Source of the DNA: Neobacillus endophyticus
Lineage (GTDB): Bacteria > Bacillota > Bacilli > Bacillales > Cytobacillaceae
Reading direction: 5' to 3'
Length of the DNA stretch: 64,000 bases
NCBI RefSeq assembly: GCF_013248975.1
Contig: NZ_JABRWH010000001.1
Span: 5,042,001-5,106,000, forward strand
Both the position numbers and the translations under genes were made by a program. Shown here piece after piece: positions 36,411 through 46,057 of the stretch; position 1 is the stretch's first letter, and each line of letters starts with the position of its first letter. The notes beneath the pieces are model-generated. The model was given only the letters and a program-made list of their open reading frames with translations. It made no database searches and was not told where the DNA came from.

Positions 36411-36851
36411 TTAATTGCAAAGCATGGTACGATTTTGTATATGCTTTCGTAATCTAACCTCGGTTCCAATGCCTGGCTGTGAATGAACCTCTACCTCATC
36501 CATGAAATTCTCCATGATGGTGAAACCCATGCCGGACCGTTCCAACTCCGGCTTTGTTGTAAATAATGGCTGACGAGCTTCCTCCACATCGACAATTCCT
36601 ACTCCACCATCTTTAATCGTCATGTCAATTAAGCCATCCTCAATCGACACATGAATATAAACAAGCCCATTTGGATCCTTTTCATATCCATGAATAATTG
36701 CATTTGTCACAGCTTCTGAAACAACGGTTTTTATCTCAGTCAACTCGTCCATGGTAGGATCAAGCTGGGCAATAAAAGCAGCGACAGTAACACGGGCGAA
36801 TGACTCATTTTGACTTAAGGCACTAAATTCAAGATTCATTTCATTCTTCAC
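36411..36851 (-). CDS. spoIIAB: Anti-sigma-F factor and kinase SpoIIAB
   Basis: A 146-residue GHKL-type protein kinase that binds sigma-F and phosphorylates SpoIIAA. Motifs: N box ([14 protein letters not shown]), G1 (DGGVGI) and G2 ([14 protein letters not shown]). The GTG at 36849-36851 is chosen: GGGGGTGG lies upstream and the product starts [17 protein letters not shown] as in B. subtilis. One base separates it from spoIIAA. Confidence 0.96.
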   Translation of the reverse strand: MKNEMNLEFSALSQNESFARVTVAAFIAQLDPTMDELTEIKTVVSEAVTNAIIHGYEKDPNGLVYIHVSIEDGLIDMTIKDGGVGIVDVEEARQPLFTTKPELERSGMGFTIMENFMDEVEVHSQPGIGTEVRLRKHIQNRTMLCN

Positions 36852-36852
36852 T

Positions 36853-37203
36853 TTAGGCCACCCCCAATCTTTGCAAAGCATATTCCTCAGTCGGTTCCAT
36901 TTTGACAATTTTAAATAAACCAGACATGTCGAACAGTCTTTGTATGCTTGGGGAAATTGCGCAAACCACCATTTCGCCGTGTACCTGTTTAATTTGCTTG
37001 TATCTTCCTAAAATAACCCCTAAACCAGAGCTGTCCATAAAGGTTAATTGTTCGAGATTCAAAACAATATGACGGATTTCATTTTTTTCAATGACGGCTG
37101 CCGCTTTTTCACGCAGTTCATCTGCTGTGTGATGATCCAGTTCACCACTTAAACGAATGCACAAGACATCGTGTTTTGTTTCCAACTCAATGTTTAGACT
37201 CAC
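36853..37203 (-). CDS. spoIIAA: Anti-anti-sigma factor SpoIIAA
   Basis: A 116-residue STAS-domain protein. Ser58 in FMDSSGLGV is the phosphorylation site. When unphosphorylated it removes SpoIIAB from sigma-F. The GTG at 37201-37203 follows AGGAGG at 9 nt; upstream in-frame codons are rejected because they precede that site. Confidence 0.96.
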   Translation of the reverse strand: MSLNIELETKHDVLCIRLSGELDHHTADELREKAAAVIEKNEIRHIVLNLEQLTFMDSSGLGVILGRYKQIKQVHGEMVVCAISPSIQRLFDMSGLFKIVKMEPTEEYALQRLGVA

Positions 37204-37236
37204 TATTCCCGGCCTCCTTAATCTGGTATAGTGAGT

Positions 37237-37267
37237 CAATTCGATTTTCGTCAGTGGATTTCCTTCT
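37237..37267 (-). promoter_or_regulatory. Sigma-H promoter of spoIIAA-AB-sigF
   Basis: AGAAGGAAAT -35 element (37258-37267) and ATCGAATTG -10 element (37237-37245) on the minus strand, close to the sigma-H pattern RnAGGAAWW / RnnGAATWW, about 33 bp before the spoIIAA start. Confidence 0.75.
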
Positions 37268-37327
37268 CTAAATACAAAACTAGAAGTATTTCGCTAAAAG
37301 AAGTGATTAAGTATTGAAGTTCGACAA

Positions 37328-38503
37328 TTATTTTCCAGCCTTTGTGAACATGCCAAATGATCGTTTAAATAATGTCCACCATGTAGCCTCTTTCACTTCT
37401 TTGTTTGCAACCAGCGGGCTTTCTAGAAGGACTTTGCCATCTTTTATAAGTTTAATGGTTCCAATCGGATCACCTTTATGGATCGGAGCATTAAGATCTT
37501 TCTTGAGAATCACCTTTTTTGTTACTTTTTCTGTTTTCTCACCCTTTTTCGTCAACAAGGAGAGTGGTTCACTTGTTACGGCATCAACTGTTTTTTCTTG
37601 CCCTTTGCTTACTTTGGCCATTCCAATTACTTGATTTCTTTTATACATCGGATGAGTCTGGTATTGACTAAAGGCATAGTTTAGCATTTTGGTGACTTCT
37701 GCATTTCTTTCTTTTGAAGTTGGCGCCCCAAAAACAACGGCAATTACCCTCATTCCATCTTTTTGCGCTGTAGCTGTTAAACAGTATTTTGCTTCAGCAG
37801 TAAACCCCGTTTTTAATCCATCAACTCCTGGATAGAAACGGACCAATTTATTTGTATTGACTAGCCAAAATTTTTTGTCCGTATTTTGACGAAGGTATGA
37901 CTCGTACAAACCGGTGAACTTTGTTATATCTTCATATTTAAGTAATTCTTTTGCCATGATTGCCATATCATAGGCAGAACTATAGTGTCCACTGACAGGC
38001 AGCCCGGTCGGATTTTTAAAGAATGTATGCTTTAATCCAAGCTGCTTGGCTTTTTGATTCATCATATCTACAAAAGCTTCCTCAGACCCTGCTATTCTTT
38101 CACCCATTGCCACTGCCGCATCATTTCCGGAGCCAATGGCTATTCCCATCATCATTTCTTTCGCTGTCATTTCTTCGCCAGGTTCAAGGAATATTTGCGA
38201 GCCTCCCATCGAAGCTGCATGTTCACTTGTACGAATTTTTTCATTCCAATTAAGCTTCCCTTTGTCAATTGCCTCCATAATTAACAGCATGGTCATGATT
38301 TTCGTCATACTGGCTGGTGGCAATTCTTCATTGCCATTTTTCTCATAGAGGATCTTCCCAGTATCCCGCTCAATTAAAATAGCTGACTTTACATTACTCA
38401 CAATATCAGCCGAATTCTTCTTTACCTCTGCCGCAAAAGCGGATGGTCCCCATATACTAAACAGAAATACAGAAATCATCATCAAAGAGACAATTCGTTT
38501 CAT
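37328..38503 (-). CDS. dacF: D-alanyl-D-alanine carboxypeptidase DacF
   Basis: A 391-residue low-molecular-weight penicillin-binding protein, made in the forespore and involved in cortex cross-linking. Signal peptide (1-24, ending AFAAE), active-site motifs SMTK, SGN and LKTGFT, and a C-terminal PBP5-type domain ending in an amphipathic membrane-associating helix (WWTLFKRSFGMF). ATG at 38501-38503 has GGAGGG 7 nt upstream. Precedes spoIIAA as in B. subtilis. Confidence 0.94.
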   Translation of the reverse strand: MKRIVSLMMISVFLFSIWGPSAFAAEVKKNSADIVSNVKSAILIERDTGKILYEKNGNEELPPASMTKIMTMLLIMEAIDKGKLNWNEKIRTSEHAASMGGSQIFLEPGEEMTAKEMMMGIAIGSGNDAAVAMGERIAGSEEAFVDMMNQKAKQLGLKHTFFKNPTGLPVSGHYSSAYDMAIMAKELLKYEDITKFTGLYESYLRQNTDKKFWLVNTNKLVRFYPGVDGLKTGFTAEAKYCLTATAQKDGMRVIAVVFGAPTSKERNAEVTKMLNYAFSQYQTHPMYKRNQVIGMAKVSKGQEKTVDAVTSEPLSLLTKKGEKTEKVTKKVILKKDLNAPIHKGDPIGTIKLIKDGKVLLESPLVANKEVKEATWWTLFKRSFGMFTKAGK

Positions 38504-38560
38504 TCCATAACCCTCCATTCTTTATAGCCCCATTTTTTCCAAAAACACCAACTTTATACA

Positions 38561-38610
38561 CAAAAAGGTGTCAGGCACCATGTGAAATTTTCACATGGTG
38601 CCTGACACCC
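38561..38610 (-). terminator. 43-nt near-perfect palindrome, terminator-like, after pdp
   Basis: Arms 38567-38587 and 38589-38609 (GGTGTCAGGCACCATGTGAAA and its complement) form a 21-bp stem. On the minus strand it follows the pdp stop and is followed by TTTTTG, so it can terminate pdp. Each arm contains a smaller inverted repeat GGTG-TCAGG-CACC. Confidence 0.8.
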
Positions 38611-38622
38611 GTTTCGCCATAT

Positions 38623-39927
38623 TTATTCAGTTATAGATTCATGAATTAAAATTGGTGCGTTGGTTTTTTCAGCTGAAATTTTGATATTTTCGTACAGTTT
38701 TTGTTTGACTTCGCTGACTTCTTCAAAGTTGCTGTAGATGGTGACTAATGATTCTCCCTTTTTGACTAGGTCTCCTATTTTTTTTCTTAAAACGAGACCT
38801 ACAGCCAAGTCGATGGAGGATTCTTTTGTTGCTCTTCCTGCTCCAAGGAGCATTGCAGCTGTTCCAACTTCATCAGCGACAATTTCTGCTACGTAGCCAT
38901 CTTCTTGCGCTTCCAATTCAATTTGATATTTTGCTTGCGGCAGCTGGCTCGGGTCATCCACAACGGATGCGTCCCCGCCTTGAGAGCTTAGGAAGACTTT
39001 AAGCTTTTCTAGTGCTGAACCATCCTTGATGGCATTTTCCAGCATGCCTCTTGCTTCTTCTAACGAGCTGGATTTTCCGCCCACATATACCATATAACTT
39101 CCCAATGTTAAACATAGTTCTGTCAAATCTTCAGGGCCTTCCCCTTTTAATGTATCAATTGCTTCTTTTACTTCTAGCGCGTTTCCAATGGCAAATCCTA
39201 ATGGCTGGCTCATATCAGAAATTACAGCCATTGTTCTTCTGCCTACATTGTTTCCGATCCCCACCATTGCTTTGGCTAATTCACGGGAATCTTCCAGTGT
39301 CTTCATAAATGCTCCTGCACCTGTTTTAACATCAAGCACAATTGCATCAGCGCCAGCGGCAATTTTTTTGCTCATGATGGAGCTGGCAATCAGTGGAATA
39401 CTTTCAACAGTGGCAGTCACATCCCTAAGAGCATAGAGCTTCTTATCAGCAGGTGTTAGGTTGCCGCTTTGACCAATTACCGCAATTTTATTTTTATTAA
39501 CAAGTTCAATAAATTCTTTATTATCTATTTCAACATGAAACCCTTTTACTGATTCTAATTTATCAATCGTTCCTCCTGTATGCCCCAAACCGCGACCCGA
39601 CATTTTGGCAACCGGTACACCAACTGAGGCAACAAGAGGCCCAAGGACTAGAGTAGTGGTGTCGCCAACTCCTCCCGTAGAATGTTTATCCACTTTTTTG
39701 CCTTCAATTTGCGATAAATCAATTTGGTCACCGGATTGTACCATTGCCATGGTTAGGTCTGCTCGTTCTTTTTCGGTCATCCCTCTAAAAACAATGGCCA
39801 TAGTTAAAGCACTGACTTGGTAGTCAGGTATAGATCCGTCGGTGTAGCCTTTAATAATAAAATTAATTTCGTCTGTTGACAATTCATGCCCATCGCGTTT
39901 TTTTTCAATTAAATCGACCATTCTCAT
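38623..39927 (-). CDS. pdp: Pyrimidine-nucleoside phosphorylase
   Basis: A 434-residue enzyme splitting uridine, thymidine and deoxyuridine with phosphate. The family signature ([17 protein letters not shown]), the phosphate motif KHSTGGVGD and the C-terminal PYNP domain ([15 protein letters not shown] region) are intact. The ATG follows GTGGGG. It is third in deoB-punA-pdp; in B. subtilis pdp instead lies with deoC-nupC. Confidence 0.95.
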   Translation of the reverse strand: MRMVDLIEKKRDGHELSTDEINFIIKGYTDGSIPDYQVSALTMAIVFRGMTEKERADLTMAMVQSGDQIDLSQIEGKKVDKHSTGGVGDTTTLVLGPLVASVGVPVAKMSGRGLGHTGGTIDKLESVKGFHVEIDNKEFIELVNKNKIAVIGQSGNLTPADKKLYALRDVTATVESIPLIASSIMSKKIAAGADAIVLDVKTGAGAFMKTLEDSRELAKAMVGIGNNVGRRTMAVISDMSQPLGFAIGNALEVKEAIDTLKGEGPEDLTELCLTLGSYMVYVGGKSSSLEEARGMLENAIKDGSALEKLKVFLSSQGGDASVVDDPSQLPQAKYQIELEAQEDGYVAEIVADEVGTAAMLLGAGRATKESSIDLAVGLVLRKKIGDLVKKGESLVTIYSNFEEVSEVKQKLYENIKISAEKTNAPILIHESITE

Positions 39928-39954
39928 CTTTTTTCCCCACTTTGCTAAAGGATT

Positions 39955-40773
39955 TTATTTAAGACTCTTCACAATCTCTTTTATATAGAGGAGGAAATTG
40001 GCTTTCACTTTTTCTGTTGTTTCAATAACCTCATCATGAGTTAATGGCTGGTCCAAAATGCCTGCTGCCATATTGGAAATACAGGAAATACCGAGTATCT
40101 TCATATTGCTATGACGGGCCACAATGACCTCTGGAACAGTTGACATTCCGACAGCATCACCACCAAGTGTGCGGACCATTCGAATTTCTGCAGGTGTTTC
40201 ATATACAGGTCCTGAGAATCCGAAATATACACCTTCTTTTACATCAATGCCAAGACGTTCCGCCGTTTCTTTTGCCAAATGTCTAAGTTCCTTTGAATAG
40301 GCTTCGGACATATCAGGGAAACGGACACCAAGCTTCGCATCATTTGGACCAATTAATGGGTTGGTGCCTGTAAAATTAATATGATCGTTAATAATCATTA
40401 GATCGCCAGGAGAAAAGCTTTCATTCACTCCTCCCGCTGCATTCGTTACAATAAGAGTTTCCACACCAATTGCTTTCATAACACGAACAGGGAACGTGAC
40501 TTTATCCATACTGTAGCCTTCATAGAAATGGAACCTTCCTTGCATGGCAACGACATCTACACCGCATAACGAGCCAAAAACTAATTGTCCGGCATGCCCT
40601 TCTACTGTGGAAACAGGAAATCCAGGGATATCCTGATAAGGGATTTTGATTGGATCTTCAATCTCATCTGCTAGTACACCAAGACCAGATCCTAAAATTA
40701 GGCCAATTTTTGGCTGGTTATTAAACCTTTGTTTTAAAAAATCAGCGGCCGTATAAATTTTTTCACTTTCCAT
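39955..40773 (-). CDS. punA: Purine nucleoside phosphorylase (PunA/PupG)
   Basis: A 272-residue trimeric-type phosphorylase for guanosine and inosine. GSGLG, GHAGQLVFG, GRFHFYEGY and VTNAAGG motifs mark phosphate, base and ribose sites. The ATG at 40771-40773 (MESEKIYTAADFLKQRF) follows AAAGGGGAAAAG, better than the frame 8 codons upstream, which begins inside the end of deoB. Confidence 0.95.
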   Translation of the reverse strand: MESEKIYTAADFLKQRFNNQPKIGLILGSGLGVLADEIEDPIKIPYQDIPGFPVSTVEGHAGQLVFGSLCGVDVVAMQGRFHFYEGYSMDKVTFPVRVMKAIGVETLIVTNAAGGVNESFSPGDLMIINDHINFTGTNPLIGPNDAKLGVRFPDMSEAYSKELRHLAKETAERLGIDVKEGVYFGFSGPVYETPAEIRMVRTLGGDAVGMSTVPEVIVARHSNMKILGISCISNMAAGILDQPLTHDEVIETTEKVKANFLLYIKEIVKSLK

Positions 40774-40793
40774 CTTCTTTTCCCCTTTATCTA

Positions 40794-41975
40794 TCATAAT
40801 TCATGTAAAAAGCTTTTCCCGTATGGCGGCATTTTTACATTAAAGTTTTCCGCTACTGTTGCACCAAGGTCAGCGAATGTTTCCCTTAACGGTAATTCTT
40901 TTCCTTCCTTCATGCTCTTTGAGTAAACGAGTAATGGTACATATTCCCTTGTATGGTCTGTACCTGGAGCAATCGGGTCATTTCCATGGTCTGCCGTAAT
41001 CATTAATAAATCGTCTTCCCTCATTTTTGCAAACACTTCAGGTAGTCTCGCATCATATTCTTCCAGTGCTTTTCCGTATCCTTCTGGGTCACGGCGATGT
41101 CCGTAAAGGGCATCAAAATCAACGAGATTTAGAAAACTGATTCCGGTAAAGTCCATATTTAATGTTTGTACCAGTTTATCCATGCCATCCATATTGGAAA
41201 CTGTTCTAAGAGATTGGGTTACTCCTTCGCCATCATAAATATCGGAAATTTTCCCAATAGCAATAACATCATAGCCAGCGTCCTTCAATTCATTCATAAC
41301 TGTGCGCCCAAATGGTTTTAATGCATAATCATGGCGGTTTGCAGTACGTTTAAAATTACCTGGTTCACCTACAAACGGGCGGGCAATAATACGGCCAACC
41401 ATATACTTTTCATCTAACGTTAATTCACGGGCAATTTTGCAAATATTATATAGTTCTTCAAGTGGAACAATTTCTTCATGTGCAGCAATTTGAAGAACAG
41501 AATCGGCAGATGTATATACGATTAGGCTGCCCGTTTTCATATGTTCTTCTCCAAGTTCAACGAGAATTTCCGTACCGCTTGCAGGCTTATTTCCAATGAT
41601 CTTGCGGCCAGTACGTTCTTCTAACTCGGACAAAAGTTCATCTGGAAATCCATCAGGGAATACGCGGAATGGGGTTTGTATGTTTAAACCCATGATTTCC
41701 CAATGCCCTGTCATGGTGTCTTTTCCATTTGAGGCTTCTTTCATTTTTGTGTAATAAGCGAGTGGTATTTCTGCTTTAGCAATCCCTTTTAATTCACGGA
41801 TGTTACTTAGACCAAGCTTGCCCATATTTGGCATGTTAAGTCCATTCATCTTTTCTGCTATATGACCAAAGGTGTCTGCGCCTTTATCATTAAATTTTTC
41901 AGCATCGGGCGCTTCTCCGATCCCTACGGAATCCATAACAATAATGAAAATACGTTTATATGTAGCGGCTTCCAT
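40794..41975 (-). CDS. deoB: Phosphopentomutase
   Basis: A 393-residue alkaline-phosphatase-superfamily enzyme converting (deoxy)ribose 1-phosphate to the 5-phosphate. Metal sites: [17 protein letters not shown] and [10 protein letters not shown]. Head of the nucleoside salvage operon. AAGGAGG before the ATG; a perfect cre site lies 23 bp upstream of the start codon. Confidence 0.96.
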   Translation of the reverse strand: MEAATYKRIFIIVMDSVGIGEAPDAEKFNDKGADTFGHIAEKMNGLNMPNMGKLGLSNIRELKGIAKAEIPLAYYTKMKEASNGKDTMTGHWEIMGLNIQTPFRVFPDGFPDELLSELEERTGRKIIGNKPASGTEILVELGEEHMKTGSLIVYTSADSVLQIAAHEEIVPLEELYNICKIARELTLDEKYMVGRIIARPFVGEPGNFKRTANRHDYALKPFGRTVMNELKDAGYDVIAIGKISDIYDGEGVTQSLRTVSNMDGMDKLVQTLNMDFTGISFLNLVDFDALYGHRRDPEGYGKALEEYDARLPEVFAKMREDDLLMITADHGNDPIAPGTDHTREYVPLLVYSKSMKEGKELPLRETFADLGATVAENFNVKMPPYGKSFLHEL

Positions 41976-41997
41976 TTGCCCTTCCTCCTTATTTCAC

Positions 41998-42011
41998 TGA
42001 TAACGTTTACA
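41998..42011 (-). promoter_or_regulatory. cre (CcpA) site upstream of deoB
   Basis: TGTAAACGTTATCA on the minus strand matches TGWAANCGNTNWCA at every position. CcpA repression of the drm-pupG operon is known in B. subtilis. Confidence 0.75.
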
Positions 42012-42083
42012 TTAAAATGAAATATACAATATTTTTATGTTGCCCTGTTTAGATTGTATTAACCAATCAGTGGATATTTTATT

Positions 42084-42099
42084 TGTCAGAAGTCTGACA
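42084..42099. promoter_or_regulatory. 16-bp palindromic operator candidate upstream of deoB
   Basis: TGTCAGA-AG-TCTGACA, two perfect 7-bp inverted half-sites, about 110 bp upstream of the deoB start. Regulator unknown. Confidence 0.5.
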
Positions 42100-42133
42100 T
42101 CTCTATTTTACTAAATGATGATAAAATTACAAG

Positions 42134-42164
42134 AAAAAGCGGCCAAATTTTTTGGCCGCTTTTT
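42134..42164. terminator. Terminator of xerD (bidirectional)
   Basis: AAAAAGCGGCCAAA / TTTGGCCGCTTTTT perfect stem with a 3-nt loop. Confidence 0.95.
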
Positions 42165-42201
42165 GAAAGAAATGTGAACTTTGTTTTTTTCTATTAATCT
42201 A

Positions 42202-43095
42202 TCAAGCCCGTGGGTGGAATTTAGTATAGACTTCTTTTAATTTTGGTTTCGTCACTTGAGTATATATTTCAGTTGTTGAAATATCAGCATGGCCAAGCAT
42301 TTCCTGTACAGCTCTTAAGTCAGCCCCGTTCTCAATCAGATGAGCTGCAAAGGAGTGTCTTAAGGTATGTGGCGTCAGCTCGTTGTTAATTCCTGATTCA
42401 AGTGACAACTTTTTTAATATTTTCCAAAATCCCTGCCTTGTCAGCCTGCGTCCCTGATGGTTTAAAAACAAGGCATTATCCTGATGTTTAGAAGTTTGAA
42501 ACCTGGTTCTCCCTTCATTTAAATAAAGGTTTATGGCTTCTGCCGCAGCATTCCCAATTGGTATGATTCGCTCCCGATTTCCCTTGCCAAAACATCTTAC
42601 AAATCCCATTGTTACATGGACGTGTTCTAAATCAAGTTCGATTAGCTCGCTAACGCGGATGCCTGTTGCATATAAAAGTTCAAGCATTGCCTTATCCCTT
42701 AATCCATAATGATCGTTCGCTTTTGGTGCATTTAATAGCTTCTCAACCTCTTGCAGACTCAAAATTTTAGGCAAAGAACGTTCTGTCCGCGGTGTCTCAA
42801 TCTGGACAGAAGGATCATGCCCAACAGCTTTTTCACGCAATAAGTATTGATGAAAGGCGCGAATAGATGCCGCATGTCGGGCTAATGTTTTTGCCGATTT
42901 CCCTTGTTCTTTCAAAAAGTTAAAAAAATGTATAATATGGACACGCTGTACCTCATTCAGTGAATTTAGCAATTCAACATTCTTAAGATAATGTAAATAG
43001 CTTTTTAAATCCCGCTCATATGATTGAATTGTATTGTCCGCCATCTCCTTATCAATGGCTAAATATTGCATGAATGATTTCAAATGCTCTTCCAT
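42202..43095 (-). CDS. xerD: Site-specific tyrosine recombinase XerD
   Basis: A 297-residue recombinase that with XerC (CodV) resolves chromosome dimers at dif. N-terminal SAM-like domain (1-90) and catalytic domain with [28 protein letters not shown] and [14 protein letters not shown] (Tyr nucleophile). ATG at 43093-43095 has GGGGAG 8 nt upstream and overlaps yqzK's end. Gene order fur-yqzK-xerD-drm matches B. subtilis. Confidence 0.95.
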   Translation of the reverse strand: MEEHLKSFMQYLAIDKEMADNTIQSYERDLKSYLHYLKNVELLNSLNEVQRVHIIHFFNFLKEQGKSAKTLARHAASIRAFHQYLLREKAVGHDPSVQIETPRTERSLPKILSLQEVEKLLNAPKANDHYGLRDKAMLELLYATGIRVSELIELDLEHVHVTMGFVRCFGKGNRERIIPIGNAAAEAINLYLNEGRTRFQTSKHQDNALFLNHQGRRLTRQGFWKILKKLSLESGINNELTPHTLRHSFAAHLIENGADLRAVQEMLGHADISTTEIYTQVTKPKLKEVYTKFHPRA

Positions 43096-43100
43096 TTCCA

Positions 43101-43328
43101 CTACTCCCCATTTAAATAAAACAGTTTCAGACGGTCAAATAATGAGGAATCCTTATGATCTACCGCGTTTGAAACTTTTAATGCCGTGCCTTCCGGGGCA
43201 TCGTATCGATGATAACTCTGGTATTCTTCCGTTACCCACATAATACCATAATAAAAAAGAATCGTGCAGCCTGTGAAAAGAATAAACACCTTCAAAGTGC
43301 TTATAACAGTTTTAAAAAAAGAAACCAT
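43101..43328 (-). CDS. yqzK: YqzK family membrane protein (DUF4227)
   Basis: A 75-residue protein with one membrane helix ([22 protein letters not shown]) and a soluble tail containing [14 protein letters not shown] and ending LKLFYLNGE, features of the YqzK family. The ATG at 43326-43328 follows GGGGGAAATAGG; upstream codons precede that site. Function unknown. Confidence 0.87.
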   Translation of the reverse strand: MVSFFKTVISTLKVFILFTGCTILFYYGIMWVTEEYQSYHRYDAPEGTALKVSNAVDHKDSSLFDRLKLFYLNGE

Positions 43329-43507
43329 CCTATTTCCCCCAATTTCATACATTACTAGTAAAAGGTATGCCAAATTGTACAAGTTTTATACCTGATAATG
43401 GGAAATATGAGGTTTTCACCTTATTTTAGAGAAAGTCTTTGTTAAACTTTGCTTTTAATTTCCGCTCCAATCAGCTAGAAAATAATTAACATAGCCAATG
43501 AAAAAAG

Positions 43508-43533
43508 AAAAAGTCCCTTAAATGAAAGGACCC
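43508..43533 (-). terminator. Terminator of fur
   Basis: GTCCTTT / AAGGGAC hairpin (one mismatch) followed by TTTTTCTTTTTT on the minus strand. Confidence 0.75.
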
Positions 43534-43536
43534 TCC

Positions 43537-44001
43537 TTATTCCGCCCTTTCCTCTTCTCTTGGCTTATCCTGGCAACGATGGCAAATACCATGAAAAGTA
43601 AGGCGATGATCTTTTATTTTAAATCTCCATCTTTGTTCTACGATGGCTTCAACATCTTCTAGTAAATCTTCCTGAATTTCATCGACGGCACCACATTCAA
43701 TGCAGACAAGATGATGATGAAAATGAGCTGCACCTTCCTGGCGTAAATCATAGCGGGAAACACCGTCACCAAAATTTATTTTATCAACAATTTTTAATTC
43801 GGTTAACAATTCCAATGTGCGATATACAGTTGCTAAGCCGATTTCAGGCGATTTTTCTTTTACGAGGAGGTACACATCTTCTGCACTTAAATGATCCTCT
43901 TCATTTTCAAGTAAAACTCTAACGGTTGCTTCACGCTGCGGAGTAAGTTTATAACTTGCGGAATGCAACTGTTTTTTGATTCGTTCAATTCTCGTTTCCA
44001 T
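43537..44001 (-). CDS. fur: Ferric uptake regulator Fur
   Basis: A 154-residue iron-sensing repressor. Winged helix (1-85; LTPQREATVRVLLE, GLATVYRTLELL), then the metal-binding dimerisation domain with HFHHHLVCIECG and CHRC structural-zinc cysteines. Ribosome site GGAGGG. Promoter and candidate PerR box upstream, consistent with PerR control of fur in B. subtilis. Confidence 0.95.
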   Translation of the reverse strand: METRIERIKKQLHSASYKLTPQREATVRVLLENEEDHLSAEDVYLLVKEKSPEIGLATVYRTLELLTELKIVDKINFGDGVSRYDLRQEGAAHFHHHLVCIECGAVDEIQEDLLEDVEAIVEQRWRFKIKDHRLTFHGICHRCQDKPREEERAE

Positions 44002-44034
44002 CCTGAAGGCCCTCCCTCGCCACTGTTAATTTTC

Positions 44035-44062
44035 ATTATATCAGATGATAAACGAGAATCAA
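44035..44062 (-). promoter_or_regulatory. Sigma-A promoter of fur
   Basis: TTGATT (44057-44062), 16 bp, TATAAT (44035-44040) on the minus strand. Confidence 0.8.
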
Positions 44063-44063
44063 A

Positions 44064-44078
44064 ATAAAATTATTATAA
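44064..44078 (-). promoter_or_regulatory. Candidate PerR box at fur
   Basis: TTATAATAATTTTAT versus consensus TTATAATNATTATAA (two mismatches), directly upstream of the -35 box. Confidence 0.55.
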
Positions 44079-44109
44079 ACTAGAATTTATATTATCTATT
44101 ATAAAATAA

Positions 44110-44760
44110 TTATTTTAAGAAAGTAGTTGTTCCTACAATTGATTTCATCAATGCTGGTGATAAATAGGCCTCAATCCCTGAAGCTAGTGAAAGACAGACA
44201 ACCGCTGCAATTAAAGCCAAAATATAGCCTTTAAAAAAAGGCATGATTGGTTCTGCATACTTTTTAATAAATTGTTTCTTGACCATTCTCAACGAAAAAA
44301 TAACGGACAATGCCGCCATCATAATAAAAATAGGAATAACAATCAAGTTTTGCGGCATGATGGAAGCAACTGCCAGTAAAAAGCCCTTCCAGCCCATTTG
44401 ACTGACAAGGAAACCAACAGTAAACCCCACAACCATTCCCTTAACAAACAGGAGAATGAGAATGACTGGAAGGCCGATAATCGAAATTCCCAGTACCCAA
44501 ATAAGCCCGATAAATTTACTATTTTGAAGGAAGCTCTGCAAAAATAAATCGTTGTTATCTGCTACTTTCCCATTCGATACTTGTCCAAAGAATTGTGATA
44601 AATAATAGTATAAATCCTCTTTTTGAGTAAGACTCATACTATTAACGACAATCGCACCAAAAATAACTCCCATTAAAAATAATACCACTACAAATAAAAA
44701 AATTGAGGAATACTCCCGGAAATAACTTGCGGCATCGGACTGGTACAATCGTTTTTTCAT
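44110..44760 (-). CDS. spoIIM: Stage II sporulation protein M
   Basis: A 216-residue membrane protein of the SpoIIDMP engulfment complex, with about five membrane segments (near 20-42, 85-110, 112-130, 135-160, 178-200). In B. subtilis it recruits the peptidoglycan hydrolases SpoIIP and SpoIID at the septum. GGGAGG before the ATG. Upstream of fur as in B. subtilis. Confidence 0.94.
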   Translation of the reverse strand: MKKRLYQSDAASYFREYSSIFLFVVVLFLMGVIFGAIVVNSMSLTQKEDLYYYLSQFFGQVSNGKVADNNDLFLQSFLQNSKFIGLIWVLGISIIGLPVILILLFVKGMVVGFTVGFLVSQMGWKGFLLAVASIMPQNLIVIPIFIMMAALSVIFSLRMVKKQFIKKYAEPIMPFFKGYILALIAAVVCLSLASGIEAYLSPALMKSIVGTTTFLK

Positions 44761-44841
44761 TCGGCTTCCTCCCAGGTTTCATTCGGTTAGTACAGTCTAT
44801 GCCACTCTAGTTTTTCTATGACAAAAAATGCTAGAATAAAG

Positions 44842-44877
44842 AAAAACTCGGACGCTAAAATTTGGCTTCCGAGTTTC
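44842..44877 (-). terminator. Terminator of nudF-endoQ
   Basis: AAACTCGGA / TCCGAGTTT outer stem, inner AGCCAAA / TTTTAGC-type pairing, TTTTTC tail on the minus strand. Confidence 0.85.
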
Positions 44878-44890
44878 TTCATTTCTCTAT

Positions 44891-46057
44891 TTATTGGTCC
44901 GCAATCTTTCCGTATTTTCCACCGCCCCCTGCATGCAGGCTGATTTCCCCTGCTCTTGCTTTCATAATTAGGCTGGCAATTTTATCTGGAACTACGTTTC
45001 GTAATGCTTCATAAGGTACTTCATGCAAAATTACCATTTCACTGCCAAAATGATTCACCAGCTTTTCCAGCAATTTAGGCCCTAATCCTGGTAAAAATTC
45101 AAGCGGCACCTGATGAATATATGGTGGACGGCCTTTAGGACTTGTTTCCGCTGTTTTCAACTCCAGAATCCGATCGGCTACGCCTTTTATCACTTTATGA
45201 CTTCCGCACAGATTACAGATTTGCTCATCTCGATGCAAGGGATTCGAGCATTCTGAACAAACCGTTTTATGATACTTACCAAGAAGCGGATCTAGACCAT
45301 AATTCGCCAAAAAATGGCGGCCGTCTTCCCTCTTTAGGGCCTTTTCCAGCTCCAAAAATGTTGGTTCTTCAAGCGCCACAACCTGATATTCACGAGCAAT
45401 TTTCGCTAGAGAGTGAGCGTCTGAATTTGTCACGAACGTATACGGATGAATTTCACCAATTTGGTCTGCCATATCAGTATTTGAACTTAATCCCAGCTCA
45501 ATTCCATCAATAAGACCGGGGTCGAATACTTCTGTTAAAGACTTATTTACCCCTTTCCCATACAAGCTCTTAAATGGTGTAAAAACATGCGCGGGAATAA
45601 AGATTCCCTCCAAGGATTTCACTTTTTGCTGGAGACTCATCCCCGTAACATATATCCGTTGCGAACTCAACTGAATATTTTTCAAATGGCCTGACAGCCA
45701 TGCTGAAAACTCCTTCATGACAGCTAGTTTCGGCATAAAACAAAGCACATGAATCGGGCCATTGCATTGTTTATCATATATTTCCAATTCAGAACCAGGA
45801 ATGATGGTTAAATCTCCAAAAATTAAACCTCCGTCCGGATGTTCGTAAAGATCCCCGCTTGCTATCAGGCTTTCGATTTCTTCAATGACTTCCGGCGAGT
45901 GGCAATCGATAATCCCAATCATGTTCAGCCCTTTTTCATTTCTTGCATGCTCTATGATATTTGTAAAGGTTAGTGATTTCGCTCCGGTAATTTTGACAGG
46001 TTTTCCTGTCCAAGTCCGTCCGATGTGAATATGTAAATCTACATAATAGCGTTTCAT
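44891..46057 (-). CDS. endoQ: Endonuclease Q family DNA repair enzyme
   Basis: A 388-residue protein: PHP-type metal domain (1-250; YYVDLHIHIGR, GIIDCHSPE, VTNSDAHS), a four-cysteine zinc site (CSEC ... CNLCG, about 265-290) and a helix-hairpin-helix DNA-binding region (LEFLPGLGPKLLEKLV). This is the architecture of EndoQ, which nicks DNA 5' of deaminated bases (uracil, hypoxanthine) in archaea and some bacilli. It overlaps the nudF stop by 4 nt. B. subtilis carries a related gene (yqxK) here. Confidence 0.88.
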   Translation of the reverse strand: MKRYYVDLHIHIGRTWTGKPVKITGAKSLTFTNIIEHARNEKGLNMIGIIDCHSPEVIEEIESLIASGDLYEHPDGGLIFGDLTIIPGSELEIYDKQCNGPIHVLCFMPKLAVMKEFSAWLSGHLKNIQLSSQRIYVTGMSLQQKVKSLEGIFIPAHVFTPFKSLYGKGVNKSLTEVFDPGLIDGIELGLSSNTDMADQIGEIHPYTFVTNSDAHSLAKIAREYQVVALEEPTFLELEKALKREDGRHFLANYGLDPLLGKYHKTVCSECSNPLHRDEQICNLCGSHKVIKGVADRILELKTAETSPKGRPPYIHQVPLEFLPGLGPKLLEKLVNHFGSEMVILHEVPYEALRNVVPDKIASLIMKARAGEISLHAGGGGKYGKIADQ

